DNA from: Nocardia vinacea
Lineage (GTDB): Bacteria; Actinomycetota; Actinomycetes; Mycobacteriales; Mycobacteriaceae
Direction of reading: 5' to 3'
DNA: 64,000 bases
Assembly (NCBI RefSeq): GCF_035920345.1
Contig: NZ_CP109149.1
Span: 868,001-932,000 of the forward strand
Every line of letters begins with the position of its first letter. Within the stretch, counting starts at the first letter, position 1. The notes under the pieces are model-generated. The model ran no database searches. It worked only from the letters and a program-made list of their open reading frames with translations, and was not told where the DNA came from. A program made the position numbers and the translations under genes. Shown here piece by piece: positions 19,268 through 28,159 of this stretch.

Positions 19268-19915
19268 TCATTCCTCCATATGCGGTGGGTTGAGCTTCGT
19301 GACCAGTACGGCGGCCTGGGTACGTCGTTCGACGCCGAGCTTGGTCAACAGCCGGGAGACGTAGTTCTTCACGGTCTTCTCGGCCAGGAACATCCGGCCT
19401 GCGATCTGCCGGTTGGTCAGCCCCTCACCGAGCAGTTCGAGCAGCGTTCGTTCTTGCTCGGTGAGCGTGGCCAGCGGCCCGGTCTTTGCCGCGGCTTCCT
19501 CGCGCAGTTTCGCCATGAGCGCGGCGGCGGCCCGATTGTCGAGCAGGGATTTGCCCGCGCCGACTTCGCGGATGGCGTCGATCAGCTCCAGGGTGTCGAT
19601 GTCCTTGACCACGTAGCCGCTGGCCCCGGCCAGGATAGCGTCGAGCATGGCCTGTTCGTCGGTGAACGAGGTGAGGATCAGGCAGCGTAGCTCGGGATGC
19701 TGATCCAGCAGTTCGCGGCATAGTTCGATGCCGTTGCCATCAGGCAGGCGCACGTCGAGGACCACGACGTCGGGGCGCAGGGCCGGGATACGCGCCAACG
19801 CGTGGGACACGCTTCCCGCCTCGCCGATGACTTCGAGGTCGGGCTCGGCGCTGATCAGGTCGGCTACACCCCGACGCACGATGTGGTGGTCGTCCACCAG
19901 GAACACTCTGGTCAT
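19268..19915 (-). CDS. devR: DevR/DosR response regulator
   Basis: This 215-residue NarL/LuxR-family transcription factor is very close to M. tuberculosis DosR. With ATG 19915 the numbering coincides: Asp8 and Asp9 (acidic pocket), phospho-accepting Asp54 ([11 protein letters not shown]), Thr82 and Lys104. The C-terminal helix-turn-helix carries [20 protein letters not shown], including the DNA-contacting lysines and Asn of the family. It should bind the boxes found across this window and switch on the hypoxia/NO response when phosphorylated. It lies 28 bases after the Rv2004c-like gene, so both are probably read from the double box at 21547-21584, which would give autoregulation. No intact cognate kinase is in the window. 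Confidence 0.95.
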   Translation of the reverse strand: MTRVFLVDDHHIVRRGVADLISAEPDLEVIGEAGSVSHALARIPALRPDVVVLDVRLPDGNGIELCRELLDQHPELRCLILTSFTDEQAMLDAILAGASGYVVKDIDTLELIDAIREVGAGKSLLDNRAAAALMAKLREEAAAKTGPLATLTEQERTLLELLGEGLTNRQIAGRMFLAEKTVKNYVSRLLTKLGVERRTQAAVLVTKLNPPHMEE

Positions 19916-19942
19916 TCCGCTGTGTCTCCGTGCAGCATGCAT

Positions 19943-21478
19943 TCAGCGTAGGGCGGTGTTCGTGATCGCGGGCCGGAGTTCGGCCCCTGATTGGTGACCG
20001 TAGCCCTTTGCCTGTTCAGTGTGAACAATGTTGTGCCACGCGCAAAGTGCTACGGCGGTGGTGTCGGCGAGCATCAGACCGGTGTCCACGGGTACCGCCT
20101 GCGGCCAGACCGCTGCGATGGCCGACATGTCGGCGGCGATCTGGGGGGTCGCGTCGGAATCGCCGTCGCCGCGCAGACGGATGCGGCGCTCTGCCACCGA
20201 GGGCTGGCAGTGGCACCGCAGTTGTAGCAGGTCGGCGTTCGCCTCGGCCGCGAGTGTGGCGGCGCGCTGCCGCTCGTCAGCGTCGATCCAGCTGGCGTCC
20301 AGGATCACCGAGCGACCGAGGGCCAGCAGCTTTTGGGCCCTTCTCCGCAGTTCGGTGTAGACACGAGCTTTACCTGCAGCGGAATACGTTCCGGCGCCGA
20401 AGGTTCCGATCGAACCGGTGACCTCACCGGTAGCCCGCAACTGCTTGCGCACATGATCACTGGAGAGTAGGACCGCTCCCGTGCTTGCCGAAAGCTCCAC
20501 GGCAACGGTCGATTTCCCGGTTCCGGGCGATCCGCCGACCAGCACCAGACGAACCGCGGCCCGCTCGAGATGGCGCAGTGCGAGCCGCAGGTGCCGGTGT
20601 AGACGGTCGCGGGCCGTGGACTCGCCCTGGCCGAATCGGATGGCGTCCACCTTCGCTCGCACGAGCGCCCGGTAGGCAACGTAGTGGTCACGCAACGAGG
20701 CGGGCGCCGGATCCTCGGTGATCCGCTGGTAGTCGTCGAGCAGCCGCTCGCCCAGTTCGGTATGCCCGCGGAACTCCAAATCCATGGCCAGGAACGCGAG
20801 GTCGTCGAGGCGATCGACGTAACGCAGCCGGTCGTCGAAGTCCAGGCAATCCAGGACGCGGAAGCCGTCGGCCAGTTCGAAGATGTCCTCGGCCTGCAGG
20901 TCGCCGTGCCCGTCCACGATGTGCCCGTCGGCGATCCTGTTGTTCAGCAAAGGTTCTCGGCCGTCGATGTAGCGCACCGCGAGCCGGTCGATCCGGTCGA
21001 GGAGATCCGGGTCCGCGACGTCGGCCCGCTGTTCGGCAAGACTGCCCAACAGCACCTGCCACCGATGGCGCAGCGCGTCCGCAGTGCCCTCCGCGTCGAT
21101 CTCCGGTCCGCGACGGGCCCTGTCGTGGAAGCTTGCCAGCATCTGTACCAGCGCCGACAGCTCCGCTGTGCTCTTCGCCTGGTCGGCCAGGATGTTGGAC
21201 AAACGGCCGTCTTCGGGCATGCGGTGCATGACCAGCATCGGCTCGGCGGGGGAGCCCGTGGGGTCGCTGAGATGGGCCAGGCCGAGATACACGTCCGGAG
21301 CCAGGCGGCGATTCAATTCGAGTTCCCTGGCGCAGGCGTGCTCGCGCAGTTGCGGCGTGCTGAAGTCGAGGAAGTCGGTGCGGACCGCCTTCTTTACCTT
21401 GTAGGCCCGGTCCCCGTACAGAACAACCAGTCCGGTATGGGTTTCCCGTAGCTCGGCGGGTGCGGCGAATTCGAGCAT
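19943..21478 (-). CDS. Rv2004c-like APH-fold/AAA ATPase fusion
   Basis: This 511-residue protein has two parts. Residues about 1-310 resemble aminoglycoside-phosphotransferase-like kinases, with IVDGHGDLQAEDIF as the catalytic loop and LDCLDFDDRLRY as the metal-binding region. Residues about 325-480 are a P-loop kinase (Walker A GGSPGTGKST) related to zeta-toxin and AAA_33 proteins. The same fusion is Rv2004c in M. tuberculosis, a DosR-regulon member of unknown function. Two DosR-like boxes lie 69-106 bases upstream, and devR follows 28 bases downstream. Substrate unknown. The catalytic motifs look complete. Confidence 0.85.
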   Translation of the reverse strand: MLEFAAPAELRETHTGLVVLYGDRAYKVKKAVRTDFLDFSTPQLREHACARELELNRRLAPDVYLGLAHLSDPTGSPAEPMLVMHRMPEDGRLSNILADQAKSTAELSALVQMLASFHDRARRGPEIDAEGTADALRHRWQVLLGSLAEQRADVADPDLLDRIDRLAVRYIDGREPLLNNRIADGHIVDGHGDLQAEDIFELADGFRVLDCLDFDDRLRYVDRLDDLAFLAMDLEFRGHTELGERLLDDYQRITEDPAPASLRDHYVAYRALVRAKVDAIRFGQGESTARDRLHRHLRLALRHLERAAVRLVLVGGSPGTGKSTVAVELSASTGAVLLSSDHVRKQLRATGEVTGSIGTFGAGTYSAAGKARVYTELRRRAQKLLALGRSVILDASWIDADERQRAATLAAEANADLLQLRCHCQPSVAERRIRLRGDGDSDATPQIAADMSAIAAVWPQAVPVDTGLMLADTTAVALCAWHNIVHTEQAKGYGHQSGAELRPAITNTALR

Positions 21479-21546
21479 GGCGCAAACCCTTTCGGTGTGC
21501 TCACTGGTGGTGCTTCAAGGATTTCGTATCGGGCTCGGCCAGGTGA

Positions 21547-21561
21547 TGGCCGAAGGTCACC
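21547..21561 (-). promoter_or_regulatory. DosR-like box (proximal)
   Basis: TGGCCGAAGGTCACC is the reverse of GGTGACCTTCGGCCA and differs at about three positions from the M. tuberculosis-type GGGACTTTCGGCCCT. It lies 69 bases upstream of the Rv2004c-like/devR pair. Confidence 0.65.
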
Positions 21562-21569
21562 GAGGTGAA

Positions 21570-21584
21570 GGGACTTTCGCATCT
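21570..21584. promoter_or_regulatory. DosR-like box (distal)
   Basis: GGGACTTTCGCATCT matches GGGACTTTCGGCCCT in 12 of 15 positions. It is spaced 23 bases, centre to centre, from the proximal box. Paired boxes are typical of strong DosR promoters. Confidence 0.6.
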
Positions 21585-21672
21585 GTCGCACCAGGTCGGC
21601 TCGCGGCTTCGGAAGTCACACGAGAAGGTGTCATCCTGCCCAGGGGCGCGCAGTCTTGCGCATTCTGGGCCG

Positions 21673-22152
21673 TCAGAGCTGGATGCCGACTCGCGCGATA
21701 CCGTTCTGGCGGTAGGCCGTCACGGTGAATTCCGTGTCGGCGACCAACCGCATCATCCTGGTATTCGCCGGAATCAACTCGGTGACGAATCGTTCGATGC
21801 CGCGCTCACGCGCCAGGTGCACCAGGCGGCGCAAGAGTTCGAGGCCGAAAGCGCCGGTCCGGTCGTCCTGATCGGGATCGATGACTATCGCGACCTCGGC
21901 CGTCTTGGTCGTGCCGAGCACGACGAAGTTACCGAGGCCGACGATCCGGTCGTCGGCGAAGGCGCCGAGCACACAGTGCGCCCGATCGCGCAGGGCGAGG
22001 GCGCGAGCGACGTTGGGTAACTCCGTGGGATGCGGCATGAGATTTCGGAAGAGGCCGTCCTTATCGGGCATCCCAGCGTGCAGATCCGCGACGGTGGCGG
22101 CATCGGCTGGGCCGAGCGGGCGGAGGGTGATGGTATCGGTAGAGGTGATCAT
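21673..22152 (-). CDS. GNAT-family acetyltransferase
   Basis: This 159-residue protein has the GCN5-related acetyltransferase fold: an opening ITLRPLGPADAATVADLHAG, a central strand TAEVAIVIDPDQDDRTGAFG for acetyl-CoA binding (a degenerate form of the Q/RxxGxG/A loop), and a C-terminal FTVTAYRQNGIARVGIQL. It resembles the GNAT part of mycobacterial protein acetyltransferases but has no cyclic-nucleotide domain. ATG 22152 is preferred over 22197. An almost perfect DosR-like box lies 75 bases upstream. Acceptor unknown. A protein-lysine acetyltransferase role in dormancy is only an inference. Confidence 0.75.
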   Translation of the reverse strand: MITSTDTITLRPLGPADAATVADLHAGMPDKDGLFRNLMPHPTELPNVARALALRDRAHCVLGAFADDRIVGLGNFVVLGTTKTAEVAIVIDPDQDDRTGAFGLELLRRLVHLARERGIERFVTELIPANTRMMRLVADTEFTVTAYRQNGIARVGIQL

Positions 22153-22226
22153 GCCGTGGACTCCCAGCCGCCGAGATCGAAGATTTTTCTTGAGCAAAGC
22201 ATCTCTGAACGGGGTCGGATCGGGAT

Positions 22227-22240
22227 GGGCCGAAGGTCCC
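22227..22240 (-). promoter_or_regulatory. DosR-like box
   Basis: GGGCCGAAGGTCCC, reading GGGACCTTCGGCCC on the other strand, is the best match in the window and almost palindromic. It is 75 bases upstream of the GNAT start. Confidence 0.7.
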
Positions 22241-22315
22241 CAATCGAAGGACCGAACAGCACTGTTGAGCGCTGGGCGCGGTCCATGCTCGATCCGTTGC
22301 CGGATTTTCTTGCCA

Positions 22316-23236
22316 TTACGCGGTTCGGGTGACCATGACAGGGCAATGGGCGTGCTGCACGAGGAAAATGGAGGTAGAGCCGAGCAACAGGTCGGTGAAG
22401 CCGCCCCGGCCGCGGCTACCGATCACGATCAGTTGCGCCGATTTCGACCACTCCGTCAGCCGATCTACCGGCCCGGTCCGGTATACCTTGCGGGTGACGG
22501 GAACATCGGGGTATTTCTCCGTCCATCCGGCGAGTCGTTCGGCCAGTACCGCGTCCTCGACGGTTTCCACTGCGGGGCTGAAGCGGCCGGATTCGGCCTG
22601 ACCGGCGAATTCGCCGAAATGCCATTCGCTCCAGGAATGTAGGGCGATCAGATCGGTCTTGCGGTCGGATGCCTCGCCGAACGCGGCCGCGATGGCGGCC
22701 TCACCGACGGGGCTGCCATCGATCCCGACGACGATGGGTCCGTCGTGGCGGATCTGGTCTCCGGTATCGGTGGGGCGGGCCACGACGATGCTGCCGTGCC
22801 CGTGGCTGGTGACCGCGAGCAGGGTGGAGCCCAGGTGGGCGATGGTTCCGGCATTGCCGGTGGCGCCGAGGACTACGAGGTGTGCGGTCTTCGACAGATG
22901 TGTCAGCAGATGGGCCGGGCTCGAGTCGGATACCTCGATGGCGATGTCCACCTCGGGTGCGACTTCATGGGCGAGCCTGCGCGCCGCGGCGACGATTTTC
23001 GTGCCGCGCGTGCGGACCGTCTCGACCACGGAGGTGGGGACCACGTGGTAGCCGCCGAGCAGCGATTGGGTCGCGACGAGATCCAGGCCGTGCACGATGA
23101 GCAGTTGGCGGCCGCGCCGGCCGGCGACCTCGGCGGCCCAGCGGACGGCGAGGTCGCTTCCGTCGGACCCGTCGACGCCGACGACAACCGGTGCCGAGGC
23201 CAGCTGGTGTGGATAATCGCGTTGCTGCGTGCTCAC
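22316..23236 (-). CDS. Tandem-domain universal stress protein
   Basis: This 306-residue protein has two USP domains (about 10-155 and 165-303). Each opens VVVGVDGS or IVVGIDGS, and the second carries the complete ATP-binding pattern GSRGRGGFTDLLLGST. In the first domain the motif is GATGNAGTIAHLGST, slightly altered. The GTG start at 23236 is chosen because the USP pattern begins ten codons later and a GAAGGA site precedes it. It belongs to the same subtype as the 29090 and 57152 proteins (HQLASAPVVVGVDGSDGSDL). A DosR-like box is 89 bases upstream. Confidence 0.9.
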   Translation of the reverse strand: MSTQQRDYPHQLASAPVVVGVDGSDGSDLAVRWAAEVAGRRGRQLLIVHGLDLVATQSLLGGYHVVPTSVVETVRTRGTKIVAAARRLAHEVAPEVDIAIEVSDSSPAHLLTHLSKTAHLVVLGATGNAGTIAHLGSTLLAVTSHGHGSIVVARPTDTGDQIRHDGPIVVGIDGSPVGEAAIAAAFGEASDRKTDLIALHSWSEWHFGEFAGQAESGRFSPAVETVEDAVLAERLAGWTEKYPDVPVTRKVYRTGPVDRLTEWSKSAQLIVIGSRGRGGFTDLLLGSTSIFLVQHAHCPVMVTRTA

Positions 23237-23324
23237 GGGAAGTCCTTCGATCTGCGCTGAATCGGATACCCGAACGGTATGAGTTCCAGATGGATCCAAC
23301 TGCTGGCGATGGTCCCTGATCCGT

Positions 23325-23339
23325 AGGCCGAAGGACGCT
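23325..23339 (-). promoter_or_regulatory. DosR-like box
   Basis: AGGCCGAAGGACGCT conserves GGCCGAAGGAC of the core and lies 89 bases upstream of the USP start. Confidence 0.5.
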
Positions 23340-23558
23340 TCGGCGGCACCCACCGCCACCTCGGGGCTCGAACCGGCCCGAGAAGTACCCAAGGCCCGCC
23401 GAGAGCGTCGGTGGGCCGACCGACGGTGGGCTGCGTACCGGCCCCGTCGGGAACGCGAATGGTGACAGGTCGATCACCGATCGGTCGCGATCGACCGGTG
23501 ATATACGCCCACTCCACCAGGTGACCGCGCGCCGAGATGAGTTGACGGACAGTCCGAT

Positions 23559-24005
23559 TCATGCCTCGGTGGCACTCGGCAGGTGCAGTGCGCAGACCGC
23601 TTCGACGAATTCACCCACCGTGTCCTGCGGCAATTGCCGCGACAGATCGGCCTCGGTGATGATGCCGGCCAGCAACCCGTGCTCGGTCACCGGGAGCCGC
23701 CGGATCTGGAATTGCTCCATCAGCGCCAGCACATCGTCGACGTCGGTGCCGATATCGACCGTGTGCAGTTCATCGGCACCCTGGGCCATCTCACCTGCGG
23801 TGGTCGTTGTGGGATTCGCGCCGATACCGACGACCTTGACGATGATGTCGCGGTCGGTGACGATGCCGACCGGGCGTCCCTCACCGTCGCAGATCGGCAG
23901 CGCGCCGACGTCGTAGCGGACCATGCGCTGTGCGGCGGTGGCCATCGTGTCGCGCACGCCGATGCATTCCACGTCTGGTCGCATGATGGTTTGTGCTGTG
24001 GTCAT
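23559..24005 (-). CDS. hrp1: Hypoxic response protein 1 homologue (two CBS domains)
   Basis: This 148-residue protein matches M. tuberculosis Hrp1 (Rv2626c, 143 residues), one of the most strongly induced DosR products. It consists of two CBS domains (about 5-60 and 75-130). The pattern is TMATAAQRMVRYDVGALPIC, then VGIVTDRDIIVK, and in the second domain FQIRRLPVTEHGLLAGIITEA. Hrp1 forms tight dimers and can be secreted. In other CBS proteins the cleft binds adenosine nucleotides, but no ligand is proven for Hrp1. ATG 24005 follows a GGAGAGGAG ribosome-binding site. A DosR-like box is 72 bases upstream. Confidence 0.9.
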   Translation of the reverse strand: MTTAQTIMRPDVECIGVRDTMATAAQRMVRYDVGALPICDGEGRPVGIVTDRDIIVKVVGIGANPTTTTAGEMAQGADELHTVDIGTDVDDVLALMEQFQIRRLPVTEHGLLAGIITEADLSRQLPQDTVGEFVEAVCALHLPSATEA

Positions 24006-24076
24006 GATGAGTCTCCTCTCCGAGCGGGCAATCCGGTAGACGTCGACCATCATTCGACGGTGGCATTGCGGTGCAC

Positions 24077-24092
24077 AGGGGCGAAGGTCACC
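24077..24092 (-). promoter_or_regulatory. DosR-like box
   Basis: AGGGGCGAAGGTCACC lies 72 bases upstream of hrp1. It differs from the window consensus AGGGCCGAAGGTCACC at one base. Confidence 0.65.
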
Positions 24093-24310
24093 GTGTTCCG
24101 GGTTCTTTGCCGTCGATCGATGGACTGCGTTTCGCGGGATTCCGCACCCCGATTTCGGGCGTGTGGCCGTTTCGAGGTGCGGACGGCGGTGGACACGACG
24201 CGAGATCGTCGCGCGCGGCGCGCGGCGCACAGTCAGTCGCAGGTCGGCTTGATCACCAGTGCCGAAATTCAGCGTTGTGATCGGTGAAGAGGTCACCGGG
24301 CCATCGAGTT

Positions 24311-24325
24311 GTGGCCTTTGGCCTC
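24311..24325 (+). promoter_or_regulatory. Possible weak DosR-like box
   Basis: GTGGCCTTTGGCCTC is an imperfect palindrome 70 bases before the nitroreductase gene and shares the central CTTTGGCC. The left half-site is poor. Confidence 0.3.
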
Positions 24326-24394
24326 TTTGGCGTCATCGTCGGCGAATGCGACGGTAGCGGCACAGATGTTGGCGTCGAGGACAAGGAAACAGCA

Positions 24395-25360
24395 ATGGCT
24401 AGTAGGCATCCTGATGCCGACAGCGTGCGGGCCGCGTTGGCGCTGGCCTTGCGTGCGCCGTCGGTGCACAATACCCAGCCGTGGCAGTGGCGGGTCGGCG
24501 ACACCACGGTGCACTTGTACGCCGACGACAGCCGTCGGCTGCCGCAGACCGATCCGGATCGGCGCGATCTGATGATCAGTTGCGGGGCAGCGCTGCATCA
24601 CTTCCGGGTGGCGGCGCGCTCGTTCGGGTGGGACACCGTCGTGCATCGATTCCCGAATCCGGCCCAGCCCGACCATTTTGCGGCCATCGAGTTCGCTCCG
24701 GTGATACCGGACGCCGACATGGTCGCGGCGGCCCGCGCGATCAGCCAGCGCCGTACCGACCGGCGGCGGGTCACATCGTGGGAGGTACCGCATATCGCCG
24801 CGATCATCGCGGCGGGCGTCGCCGAGGGGGTGCTGGTCAGTGAGATTCCTGGTGGCTCGACCCGCATCGGGCTGGTGCGGGCCTTCAAGGATGCCTCGCG
24901 TCAGCATCACGTGGACAGCGGATATCAGGCCGAGCTGGCCGAGTGGAGCGGACGTCATGCGGCCGAGGAAGGGGTGCCTGCGCGCAATGCCGTGGTCGCC
25001 GCCGATCCGCTGACTCGCGAGTTCCGCAGTCCCGGACTGACCGAGGCGGTGATCCAGGATCTCGACGACGGCGGCGCCTTGCTGCTGGTGCACACCGCGT
25101 CCGATGATCCGCTGTCCCGATTGCGCGCCGGGGAAGCCACCAGCGCGGTGCTGCTGGCCGCCACCGGCTTCGGATTGGCGACCTGTCCGCTCACCGAACC
25201 GCTGGAACTGCCGGGAACTCGTGATCTCGTGCGTGCGGATGTGCTATCCGACAGCGGCTTCCCACAGGTCATTATCCGAATCGGCTGGGCGGCCACCAGC
25301 GCCGAGCCGGTTCCGATTACCCCGCGCCGCGCACTGGCCGAGGTGGTGCGCCCCTTGTGA
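24395..25360 (+). CDS. Acg-family nitroreductase-like protein
   Basis: This 321-residue protein belongs to the NAD(P)H-nitroreductase superfamily, in the Acg (Rv2032) subgroup induced by DosR in mycobacteria. The pattern RAALALALRAPSVHNTQPWQ at the N-terminus is typical. Further motifs are LMISCGAALHHFRVA, RRTDRRRV and a C-terminal ATGFGLATCPLTEPLEL, followed by QVIIRIGWA. In Acg a lid covers the flavin, and FMN storage rather than enzymatic reduction has been proposed. ATG 24395 follows ACAAGGAAACAGCA. A second paralogue lies at 54318-55319. It is divergent from hrp1. Confidence 0.88.
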   Translation: MASRHPDADSVRAALALALRAPSVHNTQPWQWRVGDTTVHLYADDSRRLPQTDPDRRDLMISCGAALHHFRVAARSFGWDTVVHRFPNPAQPDHFAAIEFAPVIPDADMVAAARAISQRRTDRRRVTSWEVPHIAAIIAAGVAEGVLVSEIPGGSTRIGLVRAFKDASRQHHVDSGYQAELAEWSGRHAAEEGVPARNAVVAADPLTREFRSPGLTEAVIQDLDDGGALLLVHTASDDPLSRLRAGEATSAVLLAATGFGLATCPLTEPLELPGTRDLVRADVLSDSGFPQVIIRIGWAATSAEPVPITPRRALAEVVRPL

Positions 25361-25741
25361 CTTCCCGAGACCCGGTGCAGTAGCGCCCGAATTCGGATCA
25401 CCTGGCTGCGCGCCCATGTGGTTGCAACGGTGGCCGCTTATCTGCTGCTGCAGGTCCAGCGAGCGGCCAGCTGCTCGCATGTGTGGTGCTGGCTGGTTCG
25501 CGGCGGCTGTCGGTTAGTCGCGAGTCGGCGACGGCGTCGATGACAGGTACCGCTGCCCTCCGGGCGCCGGGCCGCTGCCATGCGATGGTGTTTGCGACAC
25601 TTGTGCCGCATTGCTCGCGCCCCTGCAGTACGGAACCCGCGTCGTTTCGTGCGGTGGATTCTCACTGAGACAGAGGATCGCCTCTCGCCGCCACGTCTGG
25701 GTGAGCGAGCGAGCACCTGCGGACAGCGCAGCGACCGGAAC

Positions 25742-25756
25742 AAAGGACTTTCGTCC
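25742..25756 (+). promoter_or_regulatory. DosR-like box
   Basis: AAAGGACTTTCGTCC has the arms GGAC and GTCC around TTTC. It lies 60 bases upstream of the PEP synthase start. Confidence 0.6.
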
Positions 25757-25815
25757 GCCGGTCGGTCGGCATTGTCCTCTCGCTGCCGGACCCGGCTGCC
25801 GCGCACAGTCGAGGC

Positions 25816-28095
25816 ATGGACTTTGTACGTGACATTGCCGCTATCGGACTGGCCGACGAGGTCGAGGCGGGCGGAAAAGGCGCCAATCTGGGGGAGCTGA
25901 CCGCTGCGCGGCTGCCCGTGCCCGCAGCGTTCGTCGTGCTGCGCTCGGGCTATCTGGAAGCCATGCGCCGCAGCGGGGTGGCCGATGATCTGGCCGCGGA
26001 GCATCGTGCCGCGCTGAGTGCCGTCGGTGACCAAGCCGAACTCGCCCAGCACTGTGATCGGCTGCGGGCGCTGGTGGGCAAGGCGGGCATGCCCGAGGAC
26101 CTCGAAGAACAGATTGTGCACGCCTACGACGGACTCGGCAGCGAGGCGGGGCCCGCGCTGGTCGCGGTTCGTTCCTCGGCCACCGGGGAGGACAGCGCTT
26201 CCGCTTCGTTCGCCGGGATGAATGTGACAGCGACAAACGTGAGCGGCGCCGCGGATGTGGTCGAGGCGGTGCGCTCCTGCTGGGCATCTCTGTTCAGCCC
26301 GCGTGCCGAAACCTATCGCGCTGAACGGAAGTTCACCGGTGAACCGGCCATGGCCGTCGTGGTGCAGGTGATGGTCGCGGCGGAACGCAGTGGGGTGGCG
26401 TTCACCGCCGATCCTGGGACCGGAGACCAGAGCCGGATCGTGATCGAGGCGGCACGCGGGCAGGGCGAGGTCGTCGTCTCCGGAGCCGTAGAGCCCGACC
26501 ACTACGTTCTCGCCAAGGAAGATCTGCGAATTCTGGAGTCGCACACCGGAAAACAGGGCTTCGCGATCGTCCGCGGCGTGGACGGAACTGGCGACCGGAC
26601 CATCGAGGTCGATGCGGACGACCAGGCGCGGGTACTCGATGATGAGCAAGTTCGCGGGATCGCCCGGCTCGCCATGGCAGCCGAAAAACACTACGGCGCA
26701 CCGCAAGATGCGGAGTGGGCGATCGCGGGCGACCAGATGTGGCTGGTCCAGGCCCGCCCGATCACCACCCTCGGTACGGTGCAAGCGCCGCACGCCGACA
26801 GTGGCGACGGAGTGGCGATGGTGACAGGGTTGGCCGCCGCACCGGGTGTGGCCAGTGGCGCCGTTCGGGTACTTGCCGGACCATCCGAGGGACATCTGCT
26901 GCACGACGGAGAGATCCTGGTCGCCGAGATGACGACGCCGGACTGGGTGCCGACCATCCGCAAGGCCGCGGCACTGGTCACCGACAGCGGCGGCGTCACC
27001 TGTCACGCCGCCATCGTCTCCCGGGAACTGGGGGTGCCTTGCGTAGTCGGCACCCGCACTGCGACAAAGGATCTCGTGGACGGGCAGATCGTCACCGTCG
27101 ACGGCGCAAGGGGCCGCGTCGTCGCGGGCGTGGTCTCCCAGCCGGTCCGTGCCGTCGCGGCGGCTGTTGCGCCCCGGACGACGGTCACCACCGCCACCAA
27201 GATCTACGTCAATCTCGCCATGCCCGATATCGCGGAAGCCGTTGCGGCACAGGACGTGGACGGCGTCGGGTTGCTTCGCGCCGAGTTCCTGCTGACCAGC
27301 GCGCTCGGCGGGCGGCACCCGCACGACCTGATCGCCCGCGGTGAGCAGGAACACTTCGTCACCCGGATGGCGGACTCGCTCGGCGGGATCGCTTGCGCCT
27401 TCGCGCCCCGCCCAGTGATCTATCGCGCAACCGACTTGCGCAGCAACGAATTCCGCGGACTGACCGGCGGCGAGCAGTACGAGCCGGTGGAGGACAACCC
27501 GATGATCGGATATCGGGGCTGCTTCCGCTACATCCGCGAGCCGGAAATGTTCGCGCTCGAGCTGGCCGCGCTGGCCCGGGTGCGCGAACAGAACCCGAAC
27601 GTGCACTTGATGATTCCGTTCGTGCGCACCCGCTGGGAACTGGAAGCATGCCTGGAGCTCGTCGATGCCAGCCCGCTCGGACGGGCCCGCGGCCTGCATC
27701 GCTGGGTAATGGCCGAGGTCCCCTCGGTCGTGCACTGGCTACCGGAATACATCGGCCTCGGCATCGACGGTGTCTCCATCGGCAGCAACGACCTCACTCA
27801 GCTCGTCCTCGGCGTAGACCGTGATTCGCAGTTGTGCGCGGAGGTTTTCGACGAGGCCGATCCGGCTGTGCTGGCGGCGATCGAACAGATCGTGCAGACC
27901 GCCCGCGCCCACCGCATCACCTGCTCGCTGTGCGGCCAAGCGCCCTCCACCCGTCCCGACTTCGCCGAACACCTTGTCCGCATGGGCATCACCTCCATCT
28001 CGGTCAACCCGGACGCGATCGACACGGTCCGCCGCACCGTCGCCACCGCGGAACGCCGAGTGCTGTTGGACGCCGCCCTGAACGCACAACGGTGA
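25816..28095 (+). CDS. ppsA: Phosphoenolpyruvate synthase
   Basis: This 759-residue enzyme makes phosphoenolpyruvate from pyruvate and ATP, releasing AMP and phosphate (EC 2.7.9.2). The N-terminal ATP-grasp domain (about 15-320) has GGKGANLGEL and VRSSATGEDSASASFAGMN. The swivelling His domain has GGVTCHAAIVSRELGVP with His397. The C-terminal TIM barrel has LLRAEFLL, NEFRGLTGGEQYEP, SIGSNDLTQLVLGVDRD and the active-site Cys in SLCGQAPS. It is slightly shorter than the Escherichia coli enzyme (792). A DosR-like box lies 60 bases upstream. It may supply PEP when glycolysis is blocked, which fits a broken pfkB in the same island. Confidence 0.92.
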   Translation: MDFVRDIAAIGLADEVEAGGKGANLGELTAARLPVPAAFVVLRSGYLEAMRRSGVADDLAAEHRAALSAVGDQAELAQHCDRLRALVGKAGMPEDLEEQIVHAYDGLGSEAGPALVAVRSSATGEDSASASFAGMNVTATNVSGAADVVEAVRSCWASLFSPRAETYRAERKFTGEPAMAVVVQVMVAAERSGVAFTADPGTGDQSRIVIEAARGQGEVVVSGAVEPDHYVLAKEDLRILESHTGKQGFAIVRGVDGTGDRTIEVDADDQARVLDDEQVRGIARLAMAAEKHYGAPQDAEWAIAGDQMWLVQARPITTLGTVQAPHADSGDGVAMVTGLAAAPGVASGAVRVLAGPSEGHLLHDGEILVAEMTTPDWVPTIRKAAALVTDSGGVTCHAAIVSRELGVPCVVGTRTATKDLVDGQIVTVDGARGRVVAGVVSQPVRAVAAAVAPRTTVTTATKIYVNLAMPDIAEAVAAQDVDGVGLLRAEFLLTSALGGRHPHDLIARGEQEHFVTRMADSLGGIACAFAPRPVIYRATDLRSNEFRGLTGGEQYEPVEDNPMIGYRGCFRYIREPEMFALELAALARVREQNPNVHLMIPFVRTRWELEACLELVDASPLGRARGLHRWVMAEVPSVVHWLPEYIGLGIDGVSIGSNDLTQLVLGVDRDSQLCAEVFDEADPAVLAAIEQIVQTARAHRITCSLCGQAPSTRPDFAEHLVRMGITSISVNPDAIDTVRRTVATAERRVLLDAALNAQR

Positions 28096-28114
28096 CGTGC
28101 GAGTGCGTACAGGA

Positions 28115-28154
28115 GAAGACTCCCGGATCTCTGGCTGGGGGCTCCGGGGTCTTC
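28115..28154. terminator. Probable bidirectional terminator
   Basis: GAAGACTCCCGGA (28115-28127) pairs with TCCGGGGTCTTC (28143-28154), with one bulge and a 15-base loop. It sits between the convergent PEP synthase and USP genes. Confidence 0.6.
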
Positions 28155-28159
28155 CCGCA

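Noticed and set aside
25438..27735. Long open frame (765 codons) antisense to PEP synthase
   Set aside because: The opposite strand encodes a complete PEP synthase with all motifs. The antisense frame has no family pattern and is a high-GC shadow.
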